The notes beneath the pieces were generated by a model. The model saw nothing but the letters and a program-made list of their open reading frames with translations. It searched no databases and was not told the origin of the DNA. Positions 23,728-34,300 of a DNA stretch of 64,000 nucleotides are shown here, piece after piece. Where the stretch lies: assembly GCA_017883385.1 (NCBI GenBank), contig JADGNQ010000001.1, forward strand, positions 1 to 64,000, in the 5' to 3' direction. The position numbers and the translations under genes are program-made. This DNA comes from Candidatus Sulfotelmatobacter sp. Lineage in GTDB: Bacteria > Acidobacteriota > Terriglobia > Terriglobales > Acidobacteriaceae. Every line of letters begins with the position of its first letter. The stretch's first letter is position 1.

Positions 23728-24786
23728 TTACCGCAACTCTTCCATCACCGCGTCCAGTACTTCTTTGCCCGGACGCGTCATTGAATCGGGCAGGGTGGCC
23801 AGCGGCTCGTCTACCACGTTTAACATGTCGATGAAGTTCGGGGCCTCAGGATTTACATAGAACACGCCGGTCAGTACTTCGCCCTTGTCGTGCGCTTCGG
23901 TGAGACGGGTGATGGCGCGAATCTTGTCTGTGGGGTCATAGTCTTCTTCCAGTTTGCGCAGGTGCAGGTGCGAACCGTCGTGCATGGTGACTTCGACGGT
24001 TGTGCCGGGATCGTACTCGACGGCGATCTCTTCGAAGTGGGGGACGAAGCTGATATCCTGCAAAGTCTCTTCGTGCTCTTTCACGTACTTGTAAGATTTG
24101 GTGGAGCCCTCGTGATCGTTGAAGGTCACGCAGGGCGAGACCACGTCGAGCATGACCGTGCCCTTGTGCGCGATCGCGGCCTTAAGCATGGCGCTGAGCT
24201 GGCGCTTGTCTCCGGAGAAGGAGCGGCCGACCAAAGTTGCGCCGAGTTGAATGGCGAGGGCGCAGGTGTCGATGGGCGGAAGGTCGTTGACTACGCCGGA
24301 CTTCAGTTTCGAGCCCAAGTCAGCGGTGGCCGAGAACTGGCCCTTGGTAAGGCCGTAGACGCCGTTGTCTTCGATGATGTAGATGATGGGAAGATTGCGG
24401 CGCATGAGGTGGATGAATTGTCCGATGCCGATCGAGGCGGTGTCGCCGTCGCCGCTGACGCCGATGCAGATCAGTTTGTGGTTCGCGAGCAGGGCCCCAG
24501 TGGCGACGGAGGGCATACGACCGTGCACGGCGTTGAAGCTGTGCGATCGGCTCATGAAGTAGGCGGGCGTTTTTGAGGAACAACCAATGCCGCTGGGCTT
24601 GATGAGCAGTTCGGGCTGCACGCCCATTTCGTACATGGACTCGATGATGCGCTCGGAAATCGCGTTGTGGCCGCAACCGGCGCACAGCGTGGTCTTTCCG
24701 CCTTTGTAGTCCATGACGGTGAGGCCGATGCGGTTGGTCTTCGGTGCCGGTGCGGCTGCGCCGGGCTCAACGGGAGTCGTTACCAT
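23728..24786 (-). CDS. korB: 2-oxoacid:ferredoxin oxidoreductase, beta subunit
   Basis: This 352-residue thiamine-diphosphate subunit shows TTLCAGCGHNAISERI, KPSGIGCSSKTP, and the ThDP/Mg block GVSGDGDTASIGIGQF with EDNGVYGLTKGQ. It pairs with KorA to oxidise 2-oxoglutarate (or a related 2-oxoacid) to the acyl-CoA with reduction of ferredoxin. Its ATG directly follows the korA stop (TAGATG). No ferredoxin-type delta subunit is present. 2-oxoglutarate is the most likely substrate for the two-subunit form (inference). Confidence 0.92.
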   Translation of the reverse strand: MVTTPVEPGAAAPAPKTNRIGLTVMDYKGGKTTLCAGCGHNAISERIIESMYEMGVQPELLIKPSGIGCSSKTPAYFMSRSHSFNAVHGRMPSVATGALLANHKLICIGVSGDGDTASIGIGQFIHLMRRNLPIIYIIEDNGVYGLTKGQFSATADLGSKLKSGVVNDLPPIDTCALAIQLGATLVGRSFSGDKRQLSAMLKAAIAHKGTVMLDVVSPCVTFNDHEGSTKSYKYVKEHEETLQDISFVPHFEEIAVEYDPGTTVEVTMHDGSHLHLRKLEEDYDPTDKIRAITRLTEAHDKGEVLTGVFYVNPEAPNFIDMLNVVDEPLATLPDSMTRPGKEVLDAVMEELR

Positions 24787-26625
24787 CTACTTGCCCTCCA
24801 TGCTGGTCAGTTCGTCAGTAATGGACCGCGCATCGAGCGGCAGTCCGGTGATGTGAGCGATGCTGCGGAGGCGGCCGATCAGTTCGGGCTTGAGGTCGAG
24901 CTTGAGCAGGCTGAGCATTTGCGCGTCGCGATTCTGCTCGACGACATAGATGCGCTCGTGCTGCTCGATGAACTCATGCACTTCGCGGGTGAAGGGATAG
25001 GCGCGGAGGCGCAGATAGTCGGTCTCGACCTTATATTCGTCCCGCAATTGATCGCGGCTCTCGGTGATGCCCCAGTGCGAGGTGCCGTAGCCGATGATTC
25101 CGATTTTCGCATCCTTGCCTTTGGTGATCTCGGGGCGGGGAACGAAGGAGCGCGCGGTCTCGAACTTGCGGTTCAGGCGCTCCATGTTGTTTTCGAAGTC
25201 GTCGGCGCGTTCACTGTACTGAGCTCTCTCGTTGTGCCCGCTGCCTCTCGCAAAGTAGGCTGCTGCGGGATGAATCGTTCCGGGCAGCGTGCGGTAGCCG
25301 ATGCCGTCTCCGTCGACGTCTTTGTACCGCGCGAATCCGCCGAGGCGATCGAGATCTTCCTTGCCGAGCACTTTGCCGCGATTGATCGGTGTGGTGGGAT
25401 ATTCGAACGGATCGGACATCCAGTTGTTCATGCCGAGGTCGAGATCGGACATGACGAACACCAGCGTCTGGAACTGCTCGGCGAGGTTGAAAGCTTCGGG
25501 CGCCATGGTGAAGCACTCTTCGACGGAGCAGGGAATCAGCATGATGTGCTTGGTGTCTCCGTGCGAGAGAACCGCGGTGGAGAGAATGTCACCTTGGGAA
25601 GTGCGCGTGGGCAGGCCGGTCGAGGGGCCTACGCGCTGAATGTCCCAGATGACGCCGGGGACTTCGACGTAGTAGGCGAGGCCGGCAAACTCTGACATCA
25701 GAGAGATGCCGGGGCCAGCGGTAGCGGTCATGCTGCGTGCTCCGGCCCAGCCAGCGCCGATCACCATTCCGATTGCGGCTAGTTCATCTTCAGCCTGCAC
25801 GATGGCGAAGGTTGCTTTGCCGTCGGGGCCGATGCGGTATTCCTTCATGTACTCGATCATCGTTTCAACAAGCGACGACGAGGGGGTGATCGGATACCAG
25901 GTGACGACGGTGCATCCGGCAAACATGCAACCGAGAGCGGCGGCGGAGTTGCCGTCGATGATGATCTTGCCCGCGGTCTTGTCCATGCGCTCGATGTAGA
26001 AAACGCCGAGCTTCTTCAAGCTCGCTTTGGCGTAATCGAATCCCGCCTGCGCCGCGGCCAGATTCAGATTGGCCGCTTTCACCTTCTTCGCAAACTGTTT
26101 GCGGATGGCCTTTTCAACCTCGCCCATATCAACTGCGAGCAGTTGGGCGACGACGCCAACATAGACCATGTTCTTGACCAGTTTGCGCAGCTTGGCTTCG
26201 GGGCAGACCGCCGCGACCAACTTGTCGTAAGGAACAGCATAGAAGAGCAGATCATCACGGAGTTTGTGCAGGGCGAGGGGCTCGTCGTACAGCACCGAGG
26301 CGCCGGGAGCGAGCGACATCGTGTCTTCGACAGCCGTCTCTGGATTCATGGCCACGAGGAAATCGATTTCCTTCTTGCGGCCGATGTACCCGTTCTTGTT
26401 GGCGCGGATGGTGTACCAAGTGGGAAGGCCGGCAATGTTCGAGGGGAACATGTTTTTGCCGGACACCGGCACGCCCATCTGGAAAATGCTGCGCAATAAA
26501 ACCGTGTTCGAACTCTGCGAGCCGGAGCCATTGACCGTCGCGACCTGAATGCTCATGTCGTTGACGATGCGCTTTTGCCCCACGCCTCCGGAGGATTCCC
26601 GGGGCGTAACATCCGTAGTGGCCAT
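24787..26625 (-). CDS. korA: 2-oxoacid:ferredoxin oxidoreductase, fused gamma-alpha subunit
   Basis: The protein has 612 residues. The N-terminal part (about 25-200) is the gamma domain (SSNTVLLRSIFQMGVPV, RKKEIDFLVAMNPETA). From about 220 it is the alpha subunit, with WYPITPSSSLVETMIEYM, TATAGPGISLMSEFAGLAYY and DLDLGMNNWMSDPF. It works with KorB in ferredoxin-linked TCA chemistry. A reverse-strand AAGGAAGG lies about eight bases before ATG 26625. ATG at codon 25 is an alternative start. Confidence 0.92.
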   Translation of the reverse strand: MATTDVTPRESSGGVGQKRIVNDMSIQVATVNGSGSQSSNTVLLRSIFQMGVPVSGKNMFPSNIAGLPTWYTIRANKNGYIGRKKEIDFLVAMNPETAVEDTMSLAPGASVLYDEPLALHKLRDDLLFYAVPYDKLVAAVCPEAKLRKLVKNMVYVGVVAQLLAVDMGEVEKAIRKQFAKKVKAANLNLAAAQAGFDYAKASLKKLGVFYIERMDKTAGKIIIDGNSAAALGCMFAGCTVVTWYPITPSSSLVETMIEYMKEYRIGPDGKATFAIVQAEDELAAIGMVIGAGWAGARSMTATAGPGISLMSEFAGLAYYVEVPGVIWDIQRVGPSTGLPTRTSQGDILSTAVLSHGDTKHIMLIPCSVEECFTMAPEAFNLAEQFQTLVFVMSDLDLGMNNWMSDPFEYPTTPINRGKVLGKEDLDRLGGFARYKDVDGDGIGYRTLPGTIHPAAAYFARGSGHNERAQYSERADDFENNMERLNRKFETARSFVPRPEITKGKDAKIGIIGYGTSHWGITESRDQLRDEYKVETDYLRLRAYPFTREVHEFIEQHERIYVVEQNRDAQMLSLLKLDLKPELIGRLRSIAHITGLPLDARSITDELTSMEGK

Positions 26626-26705
26626 CCCAATACCTTCCTTCAGTTAACGGGCTGAACCCAGTCGCCCATGATTTGTGGAGTACGGAGGAGAAAACATTTA
26701 ATTAT

Positions 26706-26787
26706 ACGGCGGCAGCGCCGCTCCGTGCGGCAAATCGCCCGCCTGTAGCCCGGAGGAACCTGCTTTGGAAACGAGAGGAAAGTCCAC
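26706..26787 (+). pseudogene. Possible truncated 5' end of RNase P RNA
   Basis: GAGAGGAAAGTCC at 26773-26785 matches the near-universal conserved region I of bacterial RNase P RNA. It is preceded by about 68 nt of GC-rich, foldable sequence (GGCGGCAGCGCCGC and further), the spacing seen in E. coli P RNA. The expected continuation is absent, because the accA stop codon begins at 26792 and the sequence there is protein-coding on the other strand. It is either a remnant of rnpB or a chance match. Confidence 0.35.
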
Positions 26788-26791
26788 GGAC

Positions 26792-27748
26792 TCAAGGTTC
26801 GGTCTTGTAGAACTGGGCGATATTGCGGAACTTATTATATCGTGACACGAGTAATTCCGCAGTAGGAGTCTTCTTCAGCTCGGCGTAGTGTTTTTGCCAG
26901 CTGGCGTCGAGCAAGTTGGCGGCGGCTTCGTGATCGCGGTGGGCGCCGCCTTCGGGCTCGGGAACCATGTCGTCGATGCAACCTAGTTCGCTCAAATCCG
27001 TGGCGGTGATGCGCATGGCTTCGGCGGCGAGTTCTTTCTTGGACGCATCGCGCCACATGATGGCAGCGCAGCCCTCTGGCGAGATGACGGAGTAGATTGA
27101 GTTTTCCATCATCAACACGCGGTCGGCCACTGCAATCGCGAGAGCGCCGCCGCTGCCGCCGACGCCTATCACGGTGGCAATGATGGGGACCTCGAGTCGC
27201 GCCATTTCGCGGAGGTTGTAGGCGATGGCCTCGGCCTGGCCGCGTTCTTCGGCGTGAATGCCGGGGTAAGCGCCGTCGGTGTCGACCAGGGTGAAGATGG
27301 GCCGGCGAAACTTCTCAGCGAGTTGCATGATGCGGATGGCCTTGCGATAGCCCTCGGGATGCGGTGTTCCGAAGTTCCGGTAGACACGCTGCTTCATGTC
27401 CCGGCCCTTCTGGGTGGCAACGATCATCACTTCATCCCCGTGGAAGCGGGCCATGCCACAGATGATGGCGGCGTCGTCGCCGAAGCTGCGGTCGCCATGG
27501 ATCTCGCTGAAATCGGTGAAGACGCGCTCGATGTAATCAAGAGACTGCGGACGCTGCGGGTGGCGGGCCAATTCGGTCTTCTGCCAGGCGGTGTGGGGCG
27601 CGTTCATCTCTCGTCTCAGCGTCTCGATGCGGTCCTGCAGAGTTTCGATCTGACGGCGAGTGGCGTCATCGGTGCCAGCGGATTCCATCTCCGCCACTTG
27701 CCGTTCGATCTGTTCGAGTTCCTGCTGCGCTTTTTCGGTTGCGGCCAT
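26792..27748 (-). CDS. accA: Acetyl-CoA carboxylase carboxyltransferase alpha subunit AccA
   Basis: This 318-residue subunit transfers carboxyl from biotin to acetyl-CoA, together with AccD (not in the window). A helical N-terminus (MAATEKAQQELEQIERQV) precedes the crotonase-fold CT domain. That domain contains DYIERVFTDFSEIHGDRSF, GVGGSGGALAIAVADRV and ISPEGCAAIMWRDA. I start at ATG 27748, because the longer frame from 27835 runs through the dnaE stop region without family similarity. It begins 10 nt after dnaE and is probably co-transcribed with it. Confidence 0.94.
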   Translation of the reverse strand: MAATEKAQQELEQIERQVAEMESAGTDDATRRQIETLQDRIETLRREMNAPHTAWQKTELARHPQRPQSLDYIERVFTDFSEIHGDRSFGDDAAIICGMARFHGDEVMIVATQKGRDMKQRVYRNFGTPHPEGYRKAIRIMQLAEKFRRPIFTLVDTDGAYPGIHAEERGQAEAIAYNLREMARLEVPIIATVIGVGGSGGALAIAVADRVLMMENSIYSVISPEGCAAIMWRDASKKELAAEAMRITATDLSELGCIDDMVPEPEGGAHRDHEAAANLLDASWQKHYAELKKTPTAELLVSRYNKFRNIAQFYKTEP

Positions 27749-27758
27749 GGCTGTGAAA

Positions 27759-30700
27759 TCAGCTGATGACGCGGACGCTGCCGCGCCCGCACAATTGCTC
27801 GACCCGGGCGATGAAATTTCGGTCTGGAAGGACATTATAGCCTTCCGCTTCCATCACGACCATGAAATCGCCCTGGCGTTCCACGTCAAACAATACTTTG
27901 GCGTCACCTTTGCGCTCGAGAAACAGCGTGTGGAGATCGTCGACGGTGGCATCTCCAGCGCCTTCAAGCGGCACGCGAATGCGGATGGCGCGCGGCAACG
28001 GCACCTTGGCTTCTTCGAGCGGCTGGATTTCGGCAGCCAGAACTTTTGGATTCGCGCCTTCTTCAATGCGCACACCCGCTTTCACCAGCACTGGAACTTC
28101 TAGCTTCACCTTGTCGCCGATGCGCTTATACGCGTCGGGGAAGACGATCATCTCGACTGAACCGGCCATGTCTTCGAGGTTCGCCTGGGCGTAGAAATCG
28201 CCGCGCTTGGACTTGAGCACGCGGACGTTGGTGATGATGCCCGCGGTCACGATGGTTTCGTCCTTGCCGGTCGAGTTCTTCATGGCCGCGATTTCATCGG
28301 TACTCAGTGCCCGCAAGTCCGCGAGTTTGTCCTTGTACTTTTCCAGGGGATGGCCGGTGATGAAGAATCCGAGAATTTCCTTTTCGGCGGAAAGCCGGGT
28401 GTGCTCGTCCCAGTCCGGACTGTTGGGCAGTTTGTCATTGTTGAACGCGGCCTCTTCCTGCTGAAACACCCCAAACAGGCCGTGCTGGCCTGATTCGGCG
28501 TCGCGCTGTGCCTTCTGAGCTTGCTCCATTGCCTTGTCGAGGACCGCCATCAACTGTGCGCGACGACCGAGCGAATCCATGGCGCCGCTCTTAATCAAAG
28601 ACTCAAGCACGCGTTTGTTGAGCAGACGGAGATCGACGTTTTCACAGAATTCGAAAATGGACTTGAACTGGCCCAGTTTCTTGCGAGCCACCACTATCGA
28701 TTCGATGGCGTTGCCGCCTACGTTTTTCACGGCGGCCAGGCCGAAGCGGATCGATTCGCCGTGTGGAGTGAAATTGGCATCCGAGACGTTGATGTCGGGG
28801 GCTTCGACGGCGATGCCCATCTCGCGGCATTCGTTGATGTACTTGACGACGTCGTCCGTGGAGCCGGTCACCGACGTCAGCAACGCCGCCATGAACTCAA
28901 CGGGATAGTGCGTCTTGAGGTAAGCCGTGTGATAGGCCAACAAGGCGTAAGCGGCGGAGTGGGACTTGTTGAAACCGTATCCGGCAAACTGCGCCATGAG
29001 ATCGAAAATCTTCTCAATCTTTTTCGGTGGATATTTTCGCTGTGCAGCGCCCTCGACAAAGCGCTCGCGCTGCTGCGCCATTTCTTCGGCTTTCTTCTTG
29101 CCCATGGCGCGGCGGAGCAGATCGGCTTCTCCCAGGGAGTAGCCCGCGAGGCGGTTTGCGATCTGCATGACCTGCTCTTGATACACAATCACGCCGAGGG
29201 TTTCCTGCAGAATCTCCTGTAGCTCCGGCAGTTCGTATTCGACTTTCTTGCGACCATGCTTGCGGTCGACGAAGTCGTCGATCATGCCTCCCTGGATCGG
29301 GCCGGGACGGTAGAGCGCGTTCAGAGCTGTGAGGTCTTCGATGGAATTCGGCTGGTATTTGCGCAGCACATCACGCATGCCGTGCGATTCGAACTGGAAG
29401 ATGCCGGAGGTCAGTCCGCGATGGAAGACCTTTTCGTAGGTCTCGTTGTCTTCGAGCGGAATCTGTTCCAGGGTCAGGAGTGTGCCGCGCGCCTGCAGAA
29501 TCAATTTCAAAGCATCGGTGAGAATAGTGAGCGTGGTCAGGCCGAGGAAGTCCATCTTCAGCAAGCCCAACTTATCGATGGCGACCATGTCGAACGCGGT
29601 CACGATTTCGTCGTTCTTGGTCCGATGCAGCGGAACGAGGTCGGTGAGCGGGCGGGGCGAAATTACGACGCCGGCGGCGTGGACGCCGGAATTGCGCACC
29701 ATGCCTTCCAGCTTTTTCGCGGTCTCGAACAACTCGCGAATCTGCCCGTCTTTCTCGATGGCCTCCCGCAGCTGAGGGGAGTCTTCGATGGCTTGCGCCA
29801 GGGTGATGTTGAGCTGGGTGGGGACCATCTTGGCGATGCGGTCGACGTCGGCATAGGGAATCTCCATGGCGCGGCCAACGTCTTTGATCGCGGCTTTGGC
29901 GGCCATGGTGCCAAAGGTGATGATCTGGGCCACGTTGTCGCGGCCGTATTTCTGGGTGACGTAGTTGATGACTTCGCCGCGGCGGTTCATGCAGAAGTCG
30001 ATGTCAATGTCGGGCATGGACACGCGCTCGGGATTCAGAAAGCGCTCGAACAGCAGTTCATGCTGCAGGGGGTCGATGTCGGTGATCCGCAGAGCGTAGG
30101 AGACGAGGGATCCCGCGGCCGATCCGCGGCCCGGGCCTACGGGGATGTCGTGCTCCCGGGCATAGCGGATGAAGTCCCAGACGATGAGGAAATAGCCAGG
30201 GAACTTCATCTGCTGGATGATGCCGAGTTCGCGTTCCAGGCGCTGCTCGTAGTCGGCGATGGAGTGCTTCAGTTTTCCACTCTCGTGCAGCGGGCGGAGG
30301 GTCTCCATGCGTCGGGCGAAGCCTTCTCGCGTCACGTGGACGAAGTAGCTGTCGATGGTGTAACCGGGTGGAACCTCGAACTGGGGAAAGGGGCTGGCGA
30401 TTTTCTCGATGCGAAGGCTGCAACGCTCGGCGATATCGAGCGTGCGTGAAAGTACATCGGGCGAGTCCTTGAACACGCGCTGCATTTCGTCGTGGTTCTT
30501 GACGAAAAACTGCGTGCCTTCGAACTTCATGCGGGCGGTATCGCGGATCGACTTGCCGGTCTGGATGCACAGCATGACGTCCTGGGAATGGGCGTCGTCT
30601 TCGCAGAGGTAGTGGCTGTCGTTGGTGGCCACGAGCGGCAGGCCAAGATCCTTTTCCAGTTGGAAAAGTCCGGGATGGATGCGGTGCTCCATCTCCAAAC

Positions 30701-31241
30701 CTTGATCCTGAATCTCAAGATAGAAATTCTCTTTGCCGAAAATGTCGGAGTACGTGGAAGCAGCGGCGCGCGCGGCGTCGTAGTTGCCCTCCGTCAAGCG
30801 CTCCGCGACTTCGCCTTTCAGGCATCCGGAAAGGCCGATGAGGCCGCCGGAATGCTCCGCCAAAAACCTCTTGCTGACGCGCGGCTTGTAGTAGAAGCCA
30901 TGCAGCGAGGCTTCGGAGGTGATTTTGACGAGATTGCGGTAGCCTTCTTCGTTCTGGGCCAGCACCAGCAGATGGTTGTAAGTGTCGCCCTCGGGAGGCG
31001 TGCGCTCGATGTTGTGGTCGTCCTTCTTGCAGACGTAGAGTTCGCAGCCGACGATCGGCTTGACGCCGTGCTTGTGCGCCGCGTTGACGAAGTGTACTGC
31101 GCCAAAAATATTGCCGTGGTCGGTCATGGCCACGGCGGGCATGCCGAGTTCACTTACACGCTGACAGAGTTTGTCGACATCGCAGGCGCCATCAAGGAGA
31201 GAGTAGTCGGTGTGCAGGTGCAGGTGGACGAATTGGGACAT
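27759..31241 (-). CDS. dnaE: DNA polymerase III alpha subunit DnaE
   Basis: This 1160-residue replicative polymerase begins with a PHP domain (HLHTDYSLLDGACD at the N-terminus, about 1-230). The palm/fingers contain GPGRGSAAGSLVSYAL, and the catalytic acidic block MPDIDIDFCMNRR lies near 400-430. The tau/beta-binding and helix-hairpin-helix region follows (about 780-920). The C-terminal OB domain is about 960-1060 (TAGIITNVRVLKSKRGDFYAQANLEDM). The length and order are those of DnaE1. The accA gene follows directly, the dnaE-accA arrangement known from other bacteria. Confidence 0.97.
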   Translation of the reverse strand: MSQFVHLHLHTDYSLLDGACDVDKLCQRVSELGMPAVAMTDHGNIFGAVHFVNAAHKHGVKPIVGCELYVCKKDDHNIERTPPEGDTYNHLLVLAQNEEGYRNLVKITSEASLHGFYYKPRVSKRFLAEHSGGLIGLSGCLKGEVAERLTEGNYDAARAAASTYSDIFGKENFYLEIQDQGLEMEHRIHPGLFQLEKDLGLPLVATNDSHYLCEDDAHSQDVMLCIQTGKSIRDTARMKFEGTQFFVKNHDEMQRVFKDSPDVLSRTLDIAERCSLRIEKIASPFPQFEVPPGYTIDSYFVHVTREGFARRMETLRPLHESGKLKHSIADYEQRLERELGIIQQMKFPGYFLIVWDFIRYAREHDIPVGPGRGSAAGSLVSYALRITDIDPLQHELLFERFLNPERVSMPDIDIDFCMNRRGEVINYVTQKYGRDNVAQIITFGTMAAKAAIKDVGRAMEIPYADVDRIAKMVPTQLNITLAQAIEDSPQLREAIEKDGQIRELFETAKKLEGMVRNSGVHAAGVVISPRPLTDLVPLHRTKNDEIVTAFDMVAIDKLGLLKMDFLGLTTLTILTDALKLILQARGTLLTLEQIPLEDNETYEKVFHRGLTSGIFQFESHGMRDVLRKYQPNSIEDLTALNALYRPGPIQGGMIDDFVDRKHGRKKVEYELPELQEILQETLGVIVYQEQVMQIANRLAGYSLGEADLLRRAMGKKKAEEMAQQRERFVEGAAQRKYPPKKIEKIFDLMAQFAGYGFNKSHSAAYALLAYHTAYLKTHYPVEFMAALLTSVTGSTDDVVKYINECREMGIAVEAPDINVSDANFTPHGESIRFGLAAVKNVGGNAIESIVVARKKLGQFKSIFEFCENVDLRLLNKRVLESLIKSGAMDSLGRRAQLMAVLDKAMEQAQKAQRDAESGQHGLFGVFQQEEAAFNNDKLPNSPDWDEHTRLSAEKEILGFFITGHPLEKYKDKLADLRALSTDEIAAMKNSTGKDETIVTAGIITNVRVLKSKRGDFYAQANLEDMAGSVEMIVFPDAYKRIGDKVKLEVPVLVKAGVRIEEGANPKVLAAEIQPLEEAKVPLPRAIRIRVPLEGAGDATVDDLHTLFLERKGDAKVLFDVERQGDFMVVMEAEGYNVLPDRNFIARVEQLCGRGSVRVIS

Positions 31242-31311
31242 GGGTAGTCGCTAGTCTACCGCAAGAGGGACGGAGGAAAACTCGGCAATTACCGGATCAG
31301 GTGGGTCAGAG

Positions 31312-34300
31312 TCAGTCCGCTCCTGCTCCAGCGGCGAGCACTTTCTGCAGCAGGCGTCGGGTCTGGCTGATGAGTTCTGCGACTTCAAATGGTTTCGCGA
31401 GGTAAGGGACGTTGTTCTCTTGCAAGAAGGTGTGTCCGTCGGTTGGCTCGACTCCACTCGCGAACGTGAACAGAACGTGACCTTCCATGGTGGGGCAATT
31501 TGTTTTCAGCCAAGTGTAGGACTCTCGGGCATTCCAATCGCCCGGCATCTTGCCGTTCATGATGACGGCGTCAAACTGTTCGGAGAGCAGGCGAGTCTTG
31601 ACGTCGTCGCTCGTTCTGGCGGTGACGACTGCTGCGCCGGCACCGGCGAGGACATCGCGCTCAAATTCGAGAACGGATTCTTCCTCTTCCACCAATAACA
31701 CGCGGCCGCTCACAGCTCCTTCGTGCTGCCTGGTTGGAACCTTTGGTAGTTCGGCATGGGCAACCGCAGCCGGTAGCCGCACTTCGATCACAGCGCCGCC
31801 TTCCGGAGCGTTGTTGGCCGTGATATCGCCGCCATGCTCTTTCACAATGCCGTAGCAGATGCTCAGCCCCAAACCGGTGCCTTTACCCACGCTCTTGGTC
31901 GTGTAGAAAGGATCGAAAATGCGCTTGGGGTCCTTGAGGCCGGGGCCGTCGTCGGAGAACTGCGTGCAGACGTGTCCGTCCTGCCAGTAGACGCGGATCT
32001 TTATCTTACCCGTGCGGCCGGTTTCGAGTATGGCGTCGACGGAGTTGTTGATGATGTTCAGAAATACTTGTTCAATCTGGTGAGGATCGGCGACCACGAC
32101 CGCAGGTTCGGTGGATGGGTCGAGCTCGACGCGAATGTTGTTGGTCTTGAGGTCGTAGTCGCGCAGTGCCAGCGTCTCATCGAGCACTTTGCGCAGGTCG
32201 ACTTCTTCGCGTTGTGGCTTGCGCTGCCGGGCGAAGGAGAGAAGGTTCTGTACCACGCGGTGGGTGCGCTGCGCCTGCTTGAACAGTTTGCTGACGTAGT
32301 CTTGTGCGCGGTCGTTGAGACCTTCACTTTCCAGAAGCTCTGCATAGCCCAGGATGGCGGTGAGCGGATTGTTGAGTTCGTGGGCGACGCCGGCGATTAA
32401 CTGGCCGACGGCGGACATTTTTTCGCTTTGCAGCAGTTGTTCCTGGGTCTTACGCAGGTCTTCGTAGGCGCGGCAGGTTTCCTCGTACAGGCGAACCTTT
32501 TCGATAGTGGTGGCGAGTTGCCGGCTGATGGCGACCAGCAGGTTCTCGTCGTTGCTGGAATACTCGTACCCCAGATCGCTGCACAGGCCCATGATACCGA
32601 CGGGACAGTCCTTGCCCCAGAACAGGACCCAGAGCCAGGAGCGGTCCGCATCCGAGCGCAAGAACTCCGCTACCTTGGGAGGCAGGTGTGGGAGATATTC
32701 TGCCGTGACGACTTCGGTGCGCGAGCGCATCACCAGATCACCAAAGCCCTCCGGGAAGGAAATCTCTGCGGCCCGCATCTGGTCGCGGCTGCGTGGGCCC
32801 CAGGCCGCGCGCCGGCGGTAGGTGGCGTTGTCGGAATCGGACAGGTAGACGGTACCGCTCTCGCCGCCGAACAGGGTGACGACCTGGCGGAGCGTGAGGT
32901 TCAGAATCTCGTCCAGATCGAAAGATTGCGCCGCAACTACGGCCATGGCGTTGAGCGCATTCAGTTCGCGATTGCGGCGCCGCATCTCGTCTTCGGCGCG
33001 GCGCTTCTCCGTCATGTCGAGCACGAAGCCCTGGTAGCGCTCAATGTTGCCCGTGGCGTCGCGCTTGGCGAAACTGCTCTCGACTGCGAGCAGAAGGGTG
33101 CCATCCTTGCGGCGCAAGGTGACTTCGAAATTGCGTACGTAGTTGTGGGCCTCGATCTCCTGCCGGAAGTTTTCCCGCTGGCGGGAGTCGACACAGATTT
33201 CGGAATCCAGGTTCAGGACCAGCAACTCCTCTCGAGTGCTATAGCCGAGCATGTGCACGAATGCGTCGTTGCAATCGATGATCCGGCCCGCAGGCGTGGC
33301 AACGTAGACGCCTTCCTGCACTTGCTCGAACAGCAGGCGATATTTTTCTTCCGCCGAACGCCGGTCGGTGATGTCGCGAACGACGTGGATGATGCCTTGT
33401 TGCGGGCTGCCTTGCTCGGCGTAGGAAGAAGTGGAAACCACCGAGAAACCGCCAAAGCAGGGGTCGGATCCTTCGGTGAATTCTTCGTCCGCGCCCATTG
33501 CGCAGTAGGGGCAACCGGTCCATTGACCATAGGTGTGGGGTAGAGCTGTCTCGCAAGTATTGCCGATGACATCGGCGGGCGCCTGGCCAAGATGTTCGAG
33601 GAGAACCTGATTGGCTTTGACGATGCGGAAGTCGGCGTCGTGCGCCAGAATGATGTCATGGATGGAGTCGAACGTATTCATCCACTGGCGCTGCGAGCGC
33701 AGTACTTGCTCCAGCAGGCGGAAATTTTCGACGGCAATGGCCAACTGAAGGGCGCAGGTTTGCAGAAAGTCCAGTTCTTCGGAGGTCCAGCGCCGGCTGC
33801 CTGAAATTCCCAGAAGCAGCAAGCCGATGGGCGATTTCTTGCCGACTACGGGCAGCATCACTACCTGATGAATCTTCTCTCCGGTCAGGCACTCGACGGT
33901 CTCGGGGCCGGCGGCGTCGCGCTTGGTGACGCGCGGCTCCGGCTTCTCCAGCAGCTTCGAGAGATCCTCGGTGACTTCAGCAAATCCGGCATCGCGCAGA
34001 AAGTCGGGCGAGACGCCAACGGCGTGGGTCGCGACCAAGTGGCCACCCTCAAGGAGGCGGAACCAGGCAGCCCGTACTCCAGTCAGACGCTGTAATTCTT
34101 CCACGGACGACTGCACCATGTTCCCGTATTGCTGTGCGCTGACGATGTTGCCGGTCAGGACCTGCACGACCGCGAGTCTTTTCGCACGCGTCTGCGCTTC
34201 CCCAAATGCGATCAGCAGCATGGCCAGGCCGACAGCGACCTCAGCCACGACGGACGCCGCTGCAGGCACCCGGTCGGTGAAAGGCGACCAGGCAAGATGT

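Noticed and set aside
24667-25695. Open frames on the plus strand across korA/korB
   Set aside because: They are shadows of the KorAB genes, whose motifs are unambiguous.
29256-30449. Open frame of 397 codons on the plus strand within dnaE
   Set aside because: It is antisense to fully conserved DnaE catalytic sequence. Codon bias explains the lack of stops.
32428-33543. Open frame of 371 codons on the plus strand
   Set aside because: It is antisense to the GAF/PAS/kinase coding region, with no features of its own.
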